Assembly (NCBI GenBank): GCA_017502085.1
Contig: JAFVVQ010000052.1
Span: forward strand, 1-64,000
From: Clostridia bacterium
Lineage (GTDB): Bacteria > Bacillota > Clostridia > Oscillospirales > Acutalibacteraceae
Length of the DNA stretch: 64,000 bases
Reading direction: 5' to 3'
In this document: positions 39,717 to 48,352 of the stretch, one piece after another
How positions within the stretch are numbered: the first letter of the stretch is position 1
Layout of the letters: each line of letters starts with the position of its first letter
Notes under the pieces: model-generated
What the model saw: only the letters and a program-made list of their open reading frames with translations
Database searches by the model: none
Told to the model about the DNA's origin: nothing
Program-made: the position numbers and the translations under genes

Positions 39717-40025
39717 ATGACTGAACTTCCGATTAACAAAAAAGAATATGAATTTTCTGTTCTGATCATTGATTTTATAGCTAAGATTAAAAAGTATAAT
39801 AGTGATAATAATGATATTTATAATCTTAAATTCTTTCCTGAAATCAAAGGGTATAAGATCCGGTTTGACGTTGACGACTATCAGTTTGAAATCAGGCTTA
39901 AAAAGAATTTGATTAACGGACTGAATATCAGAAAATATGTAAACGGACGATTTCAGAAAGGGTATTCATTTCATTCACATTCTCCTCAGGATAATGAATT
40001 TATAATTAATAGATTAATGCGATAA
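39717..40025 (+). CDS. Hypothetical protein after the nitroreductase
   Basis: A 102-residue soluble protein not recognised as a family. It is rich in Lys, Asn, Phe and Tyr, more AT-rich in codon choice than neighbours (many AAT and ATT codons), with an alternating pattern YKIRFDVDDYQFEIRLKKNL suggesting paired beta strands. The start at 39717 is chosen because AAGGTGA lies just upstream. It is in the nitroreductase transcript and ends at the terminator at 40030. Confidence 0.65.
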   Translation: MTELPINKKEYEFSVLIIDFIAKIKKYNSDNNDIYNLKFFPEIKGYKIRFDVDDYQFEIRLKKNLINGLNIRKYVNGRFQKGYSFHSHSPQDNEFIINRLMR

Positions 40026-40028
40026 AAA

Positions 40029-40063
40029 TAAGGTCGGCACCATTGCGGTGCCGACCTTTGATA
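40029..40063. terminator. Bidirectional terminator between convergent genes
   Basis: A stem AAGGTCGGCAC / GTGCCGACCTT (40030-40058) separates the plus-strand nitroreductase pair from the minus-strand purine genes. The T-runs on both sides are moderate (TTTGATATT plus; TATTTTTATC minus). Confidence 0.75.
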
Positions 40064-41248
40064 TTAGTGGTGGAAAAGTCTCATACCTGTGAAGCACATT
40101 GTCATACCGTGCTTGTTGCAGGCAGCAATAACATTATCGTCTCTGATTGAGCCGCCGGGCTCTGCGATGTAGCTTACGCCGCTCTTGGCTGCTCTTTCAA
40201 TATTGTCGCCGAAGGGGAAGAATGCATCGCTGCCGAGAGCAACGCCCTTGATTGTTGCAAGGTATGCCTTCTGTTCTTCTTTTGTAAAAGGTTCGGGTTT
40301 CTCGGAGAAGAGAGTCTGCCAAACGCCGTCAGCAAGAATGTCTTCGTATTCATCAGAGATATAAACGTCGATTGTGTTGTCTCTGTCAGGTCTGCCGACA
40401 GTATCAAGGAAGGGGAGGTTAAGAACTTTTTCGTGCTGTCTGAGATGCCAGATATCTGCTTTATTACCTGCAAGTCTTGTGCAGTGGATTCTTGACTGCT
40501 GACCTGCACCGACACCGATAGCCTGACCGTCAACTGCATAGCAAACAGAGTTTGATTGAGTGTATTTGAGAGTGATAAGAGCGATGATGAGGTCACGCTT
40601 TGCATCGTCGGGGAATTCCTTGTTTTCGGTTACGATATTGGCAAGAAGTTCTTCGTCAATCTTGAAGTTGTTTCTGCCCTGTTCAAAGGTGATACCGTAA
40701 ACCTGCTTGATTTCCTGAACTGCGGGAACGTAATCAGGATCAATCTTAACGATATTATAGTTTCCGTTTCTCTTTGATTTGAGGATTTCAAGTGCTTCGG
40801 GCTCATAACCGGGAGCGATGACACCGTCTGATACTTCGCGCTTGATGAGTTTAGCGGTTGTAACGTCGCAAACGTCGGAGAGAGCAATCCAGTCACCGAA
40901 TGAGCTCATTCGGTCTGTGCCTCTTGCACGTGCGTAAGCAGTTGCAAGAGGGGATTCGTCAAGACCTTCGATGTCATCAACGAAACAAGCTTTCTTGAGG
41001 TTATCGCTCATTTTGATGCCTACTGCAGCAGATGTGGGGGATACGTGCTTGAATGACGTTGCGGCGGGCATATTAAGAGCTGCCTTGATTTCTTTAACAA
41101 GCTGCCAGCTGTTGAATGCGTCAAGGAAATTAATAAAACCGGGTCTGCCGCAGAGAATTTCAATGGGGAGCTCACTGCCGTCAGCCATATAAATTCTTGA
41201 AGGCTTCTGATTGGGATTACAACCGTATTTGAGTTCAAATTCTTTCAT
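40064..41248 (-). CDS. purH: AICAR transformylase (PurH formyltransferase domain alone)
   Basis: A 394-residue protein equivalent to the AICAR formyltransferase part of PurH, lacking the N-terminal MGS-like IMP cyclohydrolase domain (bifunctional PurH is about 520 residues). It formylates AICAR with 10-formyl-tetrahydrofolate, the ninth step of IMP synthesis. The catalytic Lys67-His68 lie in SFKHVSPTSAAVG. Other signatures are KYTQSNSVCYAVDGQAIGVG, AGQQSRIHCTRLAG, LGSDAFFPFGDNIERAAKSG and AEPGGSIRDDNV. AAGGAGA precedes the start. The cyclohydrolase is encoded by the separate upstream gene 11 bases away, and both follow a ZTP riboswitch. Confidence 0.95.
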   Translation of the reverse strand: MKEFELKYGCNPNQKPSRIYMADGSELPIEILCGRPGFINFLDAFNSWQLVKEIKAALNMPAATSFKHVSPTSAAVGIKMSDNLKKACFVDDIEGLDESPLATAYARARGTDRMSSFGDWIALSDVCDVTTAKLIKREVSDGVIAPGYEPEALEILKSKRNGNYNIVKIDPDYVPAVQEIKQVYGITFEQGRNNFKIDEELLANIVTENKEFPDDAKRDLIIALITLKYTQSNSVCYAVDGQAIGVGAGQQSRIHCTRLAGNKADIWHLRQHEKVLNLPFLDTVGRPDRDNTIDVYISDEYEDILADGVWQTLFSEKPEPFTKEEQKAYLATIKGVALGSDAFFPFGDNIERAAKSGVSYIAEPGGSIRDDNVIAACNKHGMTMCFTGMRLFHH

Positions 41249-41259
41249 TATAATTCTCC

Positions 41260-41979
41260 TTATTTGTTCTTGTTAATCATTCTTGCTTCGTATTCGCCGG
41301 TAGCAAGATCGACGTATCTTACGTAGAGAGAAATCTTGTTCTGTTCATTGAGGTTTGTCCAGATATTTTCTGTGAAAGCATCGATATCATCGGGAATTTC
41401 AACTCTCTCAGGTTCACCGGTGAAGGTGGGGATGGGATTACCGTCGTGATTATATGTGTGGATGAAATGGCCGAGACCGTTGAGAGCGGGGTAGGAGAAG
41501 GTGTATCTGTTGCAGGCTGTACCTTCTGCGTCTGCGCTCTTAAGAATGCTCATCTTGTAAGTGAATCCGCCGTTTGCAAATGTCATCATACCGCTGATTC
41601 TGGGAGTGAAGTTGGGTGCGTCAGGCTCAAATTCTCTTGTTTCAAGTGCCTGTTCAAATGTCTTGCCGTCTTTGACAAAATCATAAATTGTATCTGTCTG
41701 GTCGCCGTTAGTAACGATGAGGTTGTTTCTGATTACTCTTACGGGAGCGTAGATGATGAGTGAAGGGTCTTCAACCTTTGATGCATCAAAGGGGTGGATA
41801 ATGATTTCGTCGCCCTGCTCGATGAAAACTCTGTTTCTGCTGTTTTCGCTTCTACCCATTATAAAATAAGCGGTTACAGCTTTTTTGCCGTCAGCGCTTT
41901 TACCGATAACAATACCTCTGCCAACGTAGGTGTTATCCTTGATAAGCTCGCCGATGTTGTTGATGTCGTAAATACCCAT
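41260..41979 (-). CDS. purO: IMP cyclohydrolase, PurO type
   Basis: A 239-residue protein of the IMP cyclohydrolase-like family (PF07826), the archaeal-type PurO with an Ntn-hydrolase-like fold that closes FAICAR to IMP. Signatures are NTYVGRGIVIGKSADGKKAV, YFIMGRSENSRNRVF, IYAPVRVIRNNLIVTNGDQT and FTPRISGMMTF. It supplies the activity missing from the shortened PurH next to it. The start at 41979 (MGIYDINN) is preferred because AAAGGAAG lies nine bases upstream; the ATG at 41997 lies before that site. It is the first gene after the ZTP riboswitch. Confidence 0.93.
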   Translation of the reverse strand: MGIYDINNIGELIKDNTYVGRGIVIGKSADGKKAVTAYFIMGRSENSRNRVFIEQGDEIIIHPFDASKVEDPSLIIYAPVRVIRNNLIVTNGDQTDTIYDFVKDGKTFEQALETREFEPDAPNFTPRISGMMTFANGGFTYKMSILKSADAEGTACNRYTFSYPALNGLGHFIHTYNHDGNPIPTFTGEPERVEIPDDIDAFTENIWTNLNEQNKISLYVRYVDLATGEYEARMINKNK

Positions 41980-41999
41980 ACTTTTTCTTCCTTTCATAA

Positions 42000-42113
42000 T
42001 GAAATAAGGGCAACCCTATCCGAGAAAAGATAAGATTGCCCAGACGGTCGGCTGAAAACTGATTATTTGCTTCCATGCAGTTGATTCTGCGTTTCCGTCA
42101 GTTACAAATAATC
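42000..42113 (-). promoter_or_regulatory. ZTP (pfl) riboswitch with terminator platform
   Basis: On the minus strand the leader opens with GATTATTTG (42105-42113), paired with CAAATAATC (42061-42069) as the outer helix. Inside are AACTGACGGAAA, a GCAG/CTGC hairpin and CATGGAAGC. It then reaches the pfl-motif hallmark GCCGACCGTCTGGGCA (42037-42052). The last bases GGGCAATC form the 5' arm of a terminator-like stem with GGGTTGCCC (about 42007-42041), so ligand binding and termination are mutually exclusive. ZTP signals folate shortage, when AICAR piles up, matching the AICAR transformylase and cyclohydrolase downstream. Confidence 0.88.
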
Positions 42114-42171
42114 TTTAAATTTTACTTTTAAATATTATCATACGATATATGTTTTGTCAATGGATTATAAT

Positions 42172-43530
42172 TTAAATTCTGATTTTCGGTGTTTTCCATT
42201 TACCTGATGAAATGAAGATTATTCCGACAATAACAGAGGCAAGTGATGCGAGTCCGGTTGCAAGACCGACACCGTTGAATCCGAGAGTGGAGACCTTTAC
42301 AACCAGATATGCGAGCGGTACTCTCACAACAATTGAACTGAAACATGCATTGAACAGTGCAAAATTGGTGTATCCGGCACCGATAGCAAGACCGTTCATA
42401 CAGAAAACAAACGGAACAAGCAGATAGTCGATAGCGATAAGCCTGAGATACATTCTTCCCGTTTCGATTGTTTCAGGTGTTTTGTCAAACAGTCCGATGA
42501 TAAAGTCGGGGAATGAAACGACAATTACGAAAACAAAAGCTGAAATTAGAAAGGCAATTCGCATTCCGGCAAACATTGTCTTTTTTGCTCTGTCGATTTC
42601 TCCTGCACCGATATTCTGACCTGCCATTGAAGAAACGGCACTGCTCATCGCCAATGCAGGGAGAATTGCAAAAGAGTTGACCTTACCGCCGATACCCTGA
42701 CAAGCTGAAGCTATAAGTGCATTCGGGAGCGAATTGACCAGAGCGGTCAACGTCAGAAATGAGAAGGAGACAACTACCTGCTGCACCGATGAGGGTAAAC
42801 CGATTTTGAGGAGCATTTTCGTTTTTTCTTTATCAATTTTGAAATCGCTGAGATGATACTCAGCAAAGAATTGATTTTTCAGAAGATAAATAAGCGAAAG
42901 AACGACGCTCAGCCCCTGAGCGCCTACAGTTGCGATTGCCGCACCTTTTGCGCCCATATTAAACGGTCCGCAAAGAATGTAGTCGCCTACAATGTTGCCG
43001 ATTGCAGCGATAAGGACAAAGTAAAGCGGTCTTTTTGAGTCGCCCATTCCTCGCAGAATGGCGCTGATTACGTTATATGCAAAGAGAAAAACGAGACCGC
43101 CCATGCAGATTTCATAATAGCTTTCCGCCTCGCCGTAAGCTTCTTTCGGTGTGCTGAGCAGTGTGAGCAAAGGTTTGCCGAAAACAAGCATAACAATCGA
43201 CATAATTATTCCGACCATCATATAGAGTGTAAAAAGCGTACCGATTGTTTTGCGTTGCTCATCAAATTTGTGAGCTCCGCCGTATTGTGCAATAAGTACT
43301 GTGCCGCCGACTGCAAGACCGAGTGCAGCACCTGTAACGAGAATGTTTATCTGACTGCCGATATTAACGCCTGTGATACCGACAGGTCCTCTGAAATGAC
43401 CGACTATAATCATATCTGCAACGGAATAAAAAGCCTGAAGAAGGTTTGAAAGAAGGAAGGGCACGGCAAATTTCATAAGCTGTTTTGATACGCTTCCTGT
43501 TGTTAAATCTTGTCTGAATTTATCTGCCAA
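42172..43530 (-). CDS. MATE-family efflux transporter
   Basis: A 452-residue integral membrane protein with 12 predicted helices in two similar halves, as in MATE (NorM/DinF) drug:cation antiporters. Recognisable segments are LLSNLLQAFYSVADMIIVGH (30-49), RGMGDSKRPLYFVLIAAIGN (first repeat), and AMSSAVSSMAGQNIGAGEID in the second half. It would export cationic or hydrophobic compounds using Na+ or H+. It is the last gene of the dnaD-dnaC-tex run, two bases after tex, an arrangement that looks like cotranscription without obvious functional logic. Confidence 0.92.
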   Translation of the reverse strand: MADKFRQDLTTGSVSKQLMKFAVPFLLSNLLQAFYSVADMIIVGHFRGPVGITGVNIGSQINILVTGAALGLAVGGTVLIAQYGGAHKFDEQRKTIGTLFTLYMMVGIIMSIVMLVFGKPLLTLLSTPKEAYGEAESYYEICMGGLVFLFAYNVISAILRGMGDSKRPLYFVLIAAIGNIVGDYILCGPFNMGAKGAAIATVGAQGLSVVLSLIYLLKNQFFAEYHLSDFKIDKEKTKMLLKIGLPSSVQQVVVSFSFLTLTALVNSLPNALIASACQGIGGKVNSFAILPALAMSSAVSSMAGQNIGAGEIDRAKKTMFAGMRIAFLISAFVFVIVVSFPDFIIGLFDKTPETIETGRMYLRLIAIDYLLVPFVFCMNGLAIGAGYTNFALFNACFSSIVVRVPLAYLVVKVSTLGFNGVGLATGLASLASVIVGIIFISSGKWKTPKIRI

Positions 43531-43532
43531 TT

Positions 43533-45698
43533 TTAATTCTCCTGTTTTTTCTGTTTCATTGTGAGTGAAATTCTCTTTTTAGCCGCATCAACAGCAATTA
43601 CCCAAACAGTTACAACCTCACCGACTTTGAGTACTTCAGACGGGTGTTTAATGAATTTGTTGGTAATCTGTGAGATGTGAACGAGACCGTCCTGATGAAC
43701 ACCGATATCGATGAATGCACCGAAATCTGTGACGTTTCGGACAGTGCCTTTTAATTCCATACCGGGAACGAGATCTTTCATATCCATAACATCTGTTCGA
43801 AGCATAGGAGGGGGAAGTTCGTCACGGGGGTCTCTGGCGGGTTGAATGAGTTCTTTGATAATATCATTAAGAGTAGGTACACCGATTCCGAGTTTTTCAG
43901 CAACGGAATCAGAACCGATTTCTTCGACCTTTGTTTTGATTTCTTTGATCTTATCGGTGCCGATATCTGCGGCTTTATATCCGCAGAGTGAAAGAAGTTC
44001 TTTAGCTGCTTTGTAGCTTTCGGGATGAACGCCCGTATTATCGAGTGCGTTTTTGCTTTCAGGAATACGAAGGAAACCGGCACACTGTTCGAATGCTTTA
44101 GCACCGAGTTTGGGTACCTTTTTCAGCTGAGAACGTTCGCTGAATTCACCGTTTTCATCTCGGAATTCTACGATATTCTTTGCTACGGTAGAATTAATGC
44201 CGGATACTCTTGAAAGAAGCGGAACTGAAGCGGTGTTAAGGTCAACACCGACAGAGTTAACCGCGTCTTCGATTACGCCGTCAAGAGCCGCATCAAGCTC
44301 TTTGGGAGGCATATCGTGCTGATACTGACCGACACCGATTGCCTTCGGATCAATTTTAACAAGTTCTGCAAGGGGATCCTGAAGTCTTCTTGCAATTGAA
44401 ACGGCACTTCTGAGTGAAACATCAAACTGAGGGAATTCCTGAGCTGCAAGTTTTGATGCTGAATAAACAGACGCACCTGCTTCGCTGACAACCATATATG
44501 AAACGTCTGCGTTGATTTCCCGGAGAATTTCAGCAGCAAAAATCTCTGTTTCTTTTGATGCTGTACCGTTTCCGATTGAAATGCAGTTAACCGAATGCTT
44601 TACGATAAGTTTTTTGATAAGTTCTTTTGCCTGATTTCTCTGAGCTTCAGAATGTGTAACGTAGATAACGCCTGTATCAAGGACTTTACCTGTTGCGTCA
44701 ACGACCGCAACCTTGCAACCGGTTCTGTAGCCGGGGTCAAGACCTATAACTGTTTTTCCCTTAACGGGAGGGGCAAGAAGAAGTTCTTTGGTGTTGAGTG
44801 CAAAAACTTTGATGGCGTTTGCTGCGGCATTTTCAGTGAGCATATTTCTGATTTCTCTTTCGATAGAAGGATAAATCAGTCTGTCATAAGCATCTGCGCC
44901 GGCTTTTCTGACTGTTTCTGTGCAAGGTGAACCCTCGGGCTTGAGTGTTGCGCTTGTGATAACGTTGGATGCTTTGACAGCATCAAGAGTAACGCTGACC
45001 TTGAGGAATTTTTCTCTTTCACCTCTGTCAATGGCAAGAACTCTGTGTCCTGCGATTTTATTAACAGGCTCACTGAATTCATAATAATTTGAATAAACGC
45101 TTTCAGCATCCTTATCAACGGCAGAGGTGGATATAACACCGATAACCGAGAAAAGATTGCGGAGTCTGCGTCGTATATCCGCATCGTCTGAAATGTTTTC
45201 GGCAATGATATCCATAGCACCTTTAAGGGCATCTTCTGCGGTCGGAACGCCCTTTTCTTCATTAATATATTCAGCTGCCATTTCAAGCGGAGATGCAGAA
45301 TCGGTATTCTGTTCAAAAATGGAATCCGCAAGTGGTTCGAGTCCTTTTTCTCTGGCGACGGAAGCTCTTGTCTTTCTCTTGGGTCTGAACGGTCTGTAAA
45401 TATCTTCGATTTCTGTTATAGTTGACGCTTTATCAAGAGCGGCGGAAATATCGTCAGTAAGCTTTTCCTGACCATCAATCAGACTTCTGACTTCCTCACG
45501 TCTCTTGTCAAGATTACGGAGATATTCGAGCCTTTCCGAAAGTTCTCTGATAACCTGATCGTCAAGTGTTCCGTGAGCCTCTTTTCTGTATCGTGCGATA
45601 AAGGGGATAGTGTTTCCCTCATCAATAAGTTTTACTGTGTTTTCAACCTGCCAGGTCTGAAGATTGAATTGTGCGGTTAATTCTTTAATAATGTCCAT
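43533..45698 (-). CDS. tex: Tex-family RNA-binding protein
   Basis: A 721-residue Tex protein, a conserved cytoplasmic nucleic-acid-binding factor linked to transcription. The order is: N-terminal helical domain (ANFNLQTWQVENTVKLI-type), FIARYRKEAHGTLDDQVIRE, a YqgF/RNase H-like domain (about 320-450, VIGLDPGYRTGCKVAVVDAT), helix-hairpin-helix domain (about 490-560, LNTASVPLLSRVSGINSTVA) and a C-terminal S1 domain (about 642-715, GTVRNVTDFGAFIDIGVHQD). The length is normal. It lies nine bases after the dnaC-like gene. Confidence 0.96.
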   Translation of the reverse strand: MDIIKELTAQFNLQTWQVENTVKLIDEGNTIPFIARYRKEAHGTLDDQVIRELSERLEYLRNLDKRREEVRSLIDGQEKLTDDISAALDKASTITEIEDIYRPFRPKRKTRASVAREKGLEPLADSIFEQNTDSASPLEMAAEYINEEKGVPTAEDALKGAMDIIAENISDDADIRRRLRNLFSVIGVISTSAVDKDAESVYSNYYEFSEPVNKIAGHRVLAIDRGEREKFLKVSVTLDAVKASNVITSATLKPEGSPCTETVRKAGADAYDRLIYPSIEREIRNMLTENAAANAIKVFALNTKELLLAPPVKGKTVIGLDPGYRTGCKVAVVDATGKVLDTGVIYVTHSEAQRNQAKELIKKLIVKHSVNCISIGNGTASKETEIFAAEILREINADVSYMVVSEAGASVYSASKLAAQEFPQFDVSLRSAVSIARRLQDPLAELVKIDPKAIGVGQYQHDMPPKELDAALDGVIEDAVNSVGVDLNTASVPLLSRVSGINSTVAKNIVEFRDENGEFSERSQLKKVPKLGAKAFEQCAGFLRIPESKNALDNTGVHPESYKAAKELLSLCGYKAADIGTDKIKEIKTKVEEIGSDSVAEKLGIGVPTLNDIIKELIQPARDPRDELPPPMLRTDVMDMKDLVPGMELKGTVRNVTDFGAFIDIGVHQDGLVHISQITNKFIKHPSEVLKVGEVVTVWVIAVDAAKKRISLTMKQKKQEN

Positions 45699-45707
45699 GA
45701 TTTCACC

Positions 45708-46688
45708 TTAAAAGTCCTTTTTGAGTTGTCTGATATCTTTTCCCAGGAAAAGTATTGAAACGTATCCGCCGATGATTCTTGACATCACTCTTTGAGAGTA
45801 TTTTGCTTCAAGTTCATTCTTTGTAAGATTTGTGCTTATGATTACAGGTTTTGAACGGTTGAGACGTGTGTTAATTATATTGTATACAGCGGATACTGTA
45901 AACTGGGTTGAAAATTCGGAGCCGAGATCATCGATTATCAGAAGGTCGCAGTCGAGAATTTCATGTTCTTTTTCGCCGCTGTTATTATAACTGAACTTTT
46001 CTCTCTCGAGTGATGACAGTATATTCTGAGCAGAATCGTAAATGACTTTAAATCCGTTTTCTGCAACGGTATTTGCGATTGCGAGAGAAAGATGAGTTTT
46101 GCCGAGACCCGTCGCACCGTGGAAATAAAGGCTTTCTGACTCAAGGCTGAAATCTTCTGCGTAACATTTGCAGTATTCAAGAACCTCCGTCATTCTTTTT
46201 CTCGGAGAAACCCCTGTGTGTTCATCGATGGGCAGGGGGTAATAGTCGGTGTTGAAATTGTCAAATGTACAGTCTGCACTCTGTGAAACGGATGCAAGGC
46301 TGTTTTTTGCAATCTCTTTGAGAAGCTGAGTGCGGCATTCGCAGATATAACCTTCAATAAAACCCGTGTCGCAACATTTTTTGCAAGTATACGGAGTTTC
46401 GAGATAATTCTCCGGATATCCGTTTTCTGCAAGAGCTTTTTTTATTGATTCCTGAATTGACAGATTCAGTTTGGCGAGGGTTTCAATATAACCCTTCGCA
46501 TCCTGACCCATTCCGAATGCCTTGACGACCGCAAGACCTGTTTCGGCAAGTTTAGCTTCGTATTTGGCGATTTCAGGTATTTTATCTGTTACTTCCATAT
46601 GATGCGCAAGTTGAATCCTTTGAGCCTTATTGCGTCTGCTTTCAAGTATCTGTGTCGCCTTGAGAAGTGTTTCTTTTGAATAACTCAT
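45708..46688 (-). CDS. DnaC/DnaI-like helicase-loader ATPase
   Basis: A 326-residue protein like DnaI/DnaC, which loads the replicative helicase. An N-terminal helical region (about 1-100) is followed by a four-cysteine zinc-binding stretch (CKKCCDTGFIEGYICECR, about 102-119) and an AAA+ domain with Walker A GATGLGKTHLS (about 192-202), Walker B LLIIDDLGSEF and sensor VIISTNLTKNEL. The cysteine motif and length fit DnaI-type loaders of Firmicutes. Its start overlaps the end of the DnaD gene by 47 bases. The pair is the usual dnaD/dnaB-dnaI primosome unit. Confidence 0.9.
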   Translation of the reverse strand: MSYSKETLLKATQILESRRNKAQRIQLAHHMEVTDKIPEIAKYEAKLAETGLAVVKAFGMGQDAKGYIETLAKLNLSIQESIKKALAENGYPENYLETPYTCKKCCDTGFIEGYICECRTQLLKEIAKNSLASVSQSADCTFDNFNTDYYPLPIDEHTGVSPRKRMTEVLEYCKCYAEDFSLESESLYFHGATGLGKTHLSLAIANTVAENGFKVIYDSAQNILSSLEREKFSYNNSGEKEHEILDCDLLIIDDLGSEFSTQFTVSAVYNIINTRLNRSKPVIISTNLTKNELEAKYSQRVMSRIIGGYVSILFLGKDIRQLKKDF

Positions 46689-47733
46689 CTTTTTTCTTCT
46701 TCTTTCTGTCGTATTTCAGTTCACCGTGAATTGACTGTTGTTCGAATTTATCGAGGTCATATGACGGACTTATTTCAAGGAGTGAGTTTTTTGATTTTGA
46801 AGTTTTAGCGGGTTTTGGGCCGGAATTCAATCTTTCCTGAGCAAGTCCGTTTTCAAGCTTCTCGGGGGTAGTCCATTTCTTTTCGTACCAGGTCGTGAGA
46901 ATTCTGTCGATGTATTTGAAATTAAGTTTACCTGTATGATTTGCCATCTCTTCATAAGCCAGAACAATCATATCAAGTGAGAATTTCATATCATTTATCC
47001 ATTTTTTAAGAAACGGAATTTGTGAATTTGTCGGTCTCGGATTACTGATACCGGTTGCTGCAGCGAAAGACTTCCAGAGCGAATTGACATTTTTGAGTTC
47101 TGTTATCTGTTCTGCGGCTTTTTCAAGAGTATCAATTTCTCTGAGACCCCAATCCTTGCCTACGGTCTGTATGTATGAATAATTGACCTTGCCTACGGAT
47201 ACACAGTAATCAATAAGCATAAAAAGTACTTCTGTCGGTAATCCGTAATGATCGTGAAGCAGAAGCAGAGTGCATTGACCTTCGTATCCTACTGTTTTTC
47301 CGAGTTTTGCCTGAGCTTCCTGAAAAAGGTGACCGATTTCAGGCGATTCCTCAATTCGGGTTGCGATTTCATAACTTGAAGGTTTTGAGGGTCTTGTTAA
47401 TTCTTTGTTATCTTCTGCTTCGGTGACAGCTGTTGAATTCACATCTTTCTTCGGCGAGGCGGTTTTGGGGGGAGAAGTAAACTTTGGCGTTTCTCCGTTT
47501 GATTGAAGGATTCCTGTCAGCTTCCAATAGTCAAGATAGTCGGGAGCATCTGCAATATCAATTTTAATGTCTTCGCACATTTTTTCAATATCAGGATTTT
47601 CGGGTGAATTTCTCAATATCCATAAAAGAACTTTGAGCTGCTCTGCGTTTGCAACTCGGATATGATCGTCGACAATTGATGTGGGGACGGCAAAAATCGA
47701 TCTGAATACCGTCGGGTTTACTGAATAACTCAT
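46642..47733 (-). CDS. DnaD-domain primosomal protein
   Basis: A 363-residue DnaD/DnaB-like replication initiation protein. An N-terminal winged-helix-like region (about 10-80, VLLWILRNSPENPDIEKMCE) is followed by a linker and DnaD-type domains (about 140-210 TLLLLHDHYGLPTEVLFMLI; about 220-300 ISNPRPTNSQIPFLKKWIND, then YIDRILTTWYEKKW). The tail is Lys-rich (KYDRKKKKKD). The start at 47733 (MSYSVNP) has GGAG upstream; the longer frame back to 47961 has a non-family hydrophobic lead. Its end overlaps the helicase-loader gene by 47 bases, an unusually long overlap. Confidence 0.88.
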   Translation of the reverse strand: MSYSVNPTVFRSIFAVPTSIVDDHIRVANAEQLKVLLWILRNSPENPDIEKMCEDIKIDIADAPDYLDYWKLTGILQSNGETPKFTSPPKTASPKKDVNSTAVTEAEDNKELTRPSKPSSYEIATRIEESPEIGHLFQEAQAKLGKTVGYEGQCTLLLLHDHYGLPTEVLFMLIDYCVSVGKVNYSYIQTVGKDWGLREIDTLEKAAEQITELKNVNSLWKSFAAATGISNPRPTNSQIPFLKKWINDMKFSLDMIVLAYEEMANHTGKLNFKYIDRILTTWYEKKWTTPEKLENGLAQERLNSGPKPAKTSKSKNSLLEISPSYDLDKFEQQSIHGELKYDRKKKKKDELFKRNTSQGDTDT

Positions 47734-47919
47734 TTTTACAACTCCATTTTGAATTAAGCGATACTTTGTAATTATAACACAAACTAACCGCAAATCAAAA
47801 CATTTTTTGATAAAAAAATATCTTTTTACATCGACATATATAATAATGTAATATAATACAATCGGTTGTGGTTTAAATTTTGTGATGCACAAGATTGTTG
47901 TCAAAAATAACAAAAGAAA

Positions 47920-47955
47920 GCAAAAAGAAAAAGAGACCGCTTGATGCAGTCTCTT
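47920..47955 (-). terminator. Terminator after rpmB
   Basis: On the minus strand AGAGACTGC / GCGGTCTCT (about 47932-47954) forms a stem with short loop, followed by TTTTTCTTTTTG. It lies just past the rpmB stop at 47972. Confidence 0.85.
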
Positions 47956-47971
47956 AATCATGCGTTATTAA

Positions 47972-48160
47972 TCAAACGGCTCTTGTAACCTTACCTGAGC
48001 GAAGGCATCTTGTGCAAGCATAAACTCTCTTGGGAGTGCCGTTTACAACAGCCTTGACTCTCTTAACGTTGGGCTTCCATGTTCTGTTTGAACGTCTGTG
48101 AGAATGGGAAACCTGAATGCCGAATGACACATTTTTACCGCAGAAATCACATTTTGCCAT
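47972..48160 (-). CDS. rpmB: 50S ribosomal protein L28
   Basis: A 62-residue L28 protein of the large ribosomal subunit. It is the zinc-binding (C+) form, with CDFCG at 4-8 and CTRC near residues 49-52, and the conserved VSHSHRRSNRTWKPNVKRVK. GGAGG lies upstream of the start. It is a single-gene transcript divergent from recA and ends at its own terminator, as in many Clostridia. Confidence 0.97.
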   Translation of the reverse strand: MAKCDFCGKNVSFGIQVSHSHRRSNRTWKPNVKRVKAVVNGTPKRVYACTRCLRSGKVTRAV

Positions 48161-48281
48161 GTGTCACACCTCCTTTTTAGTCATTAACAGATGATATATT
48201 AGCAGATAATTTAAGAAATTGCAAGAGTTTTTTTATATTTTTTGAAAGTTTTAAAAAAATAAAAATTTTTTCATTTATCTA

Positions 48282-48310
48282 TTGCTTTTTTTGTCAGTTT
48301 GTTATACAAT
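48282..48310 (+). promoter_or_regulatory. recA promoter
   Basis: TTGCTT (48282-48287), 17-base spacer, TACAAT (48305-48310). An SOS box begins eight bases after the -10. Confidence 0.75.
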
Positions 48311-48317
48311 ACCGATA

Positions 48318-48329
48318 GAACATTTGTTT
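48318..48329 (+). promoter_or_regulatory. LexA (SOS) box in the recA leader
   Basis: GAACATTTGTTT matches the Gram-positive LexA/DinR site GAAC-N4-GTTY. It sits at about the transcription start, just after the -10, where bound LexA would block RNA polymerase. lexA itself is not in the window. Confidence 0.7.
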
Positions 48330-48352
48330 GATTGAAGTCAGGAGGTTATAAT

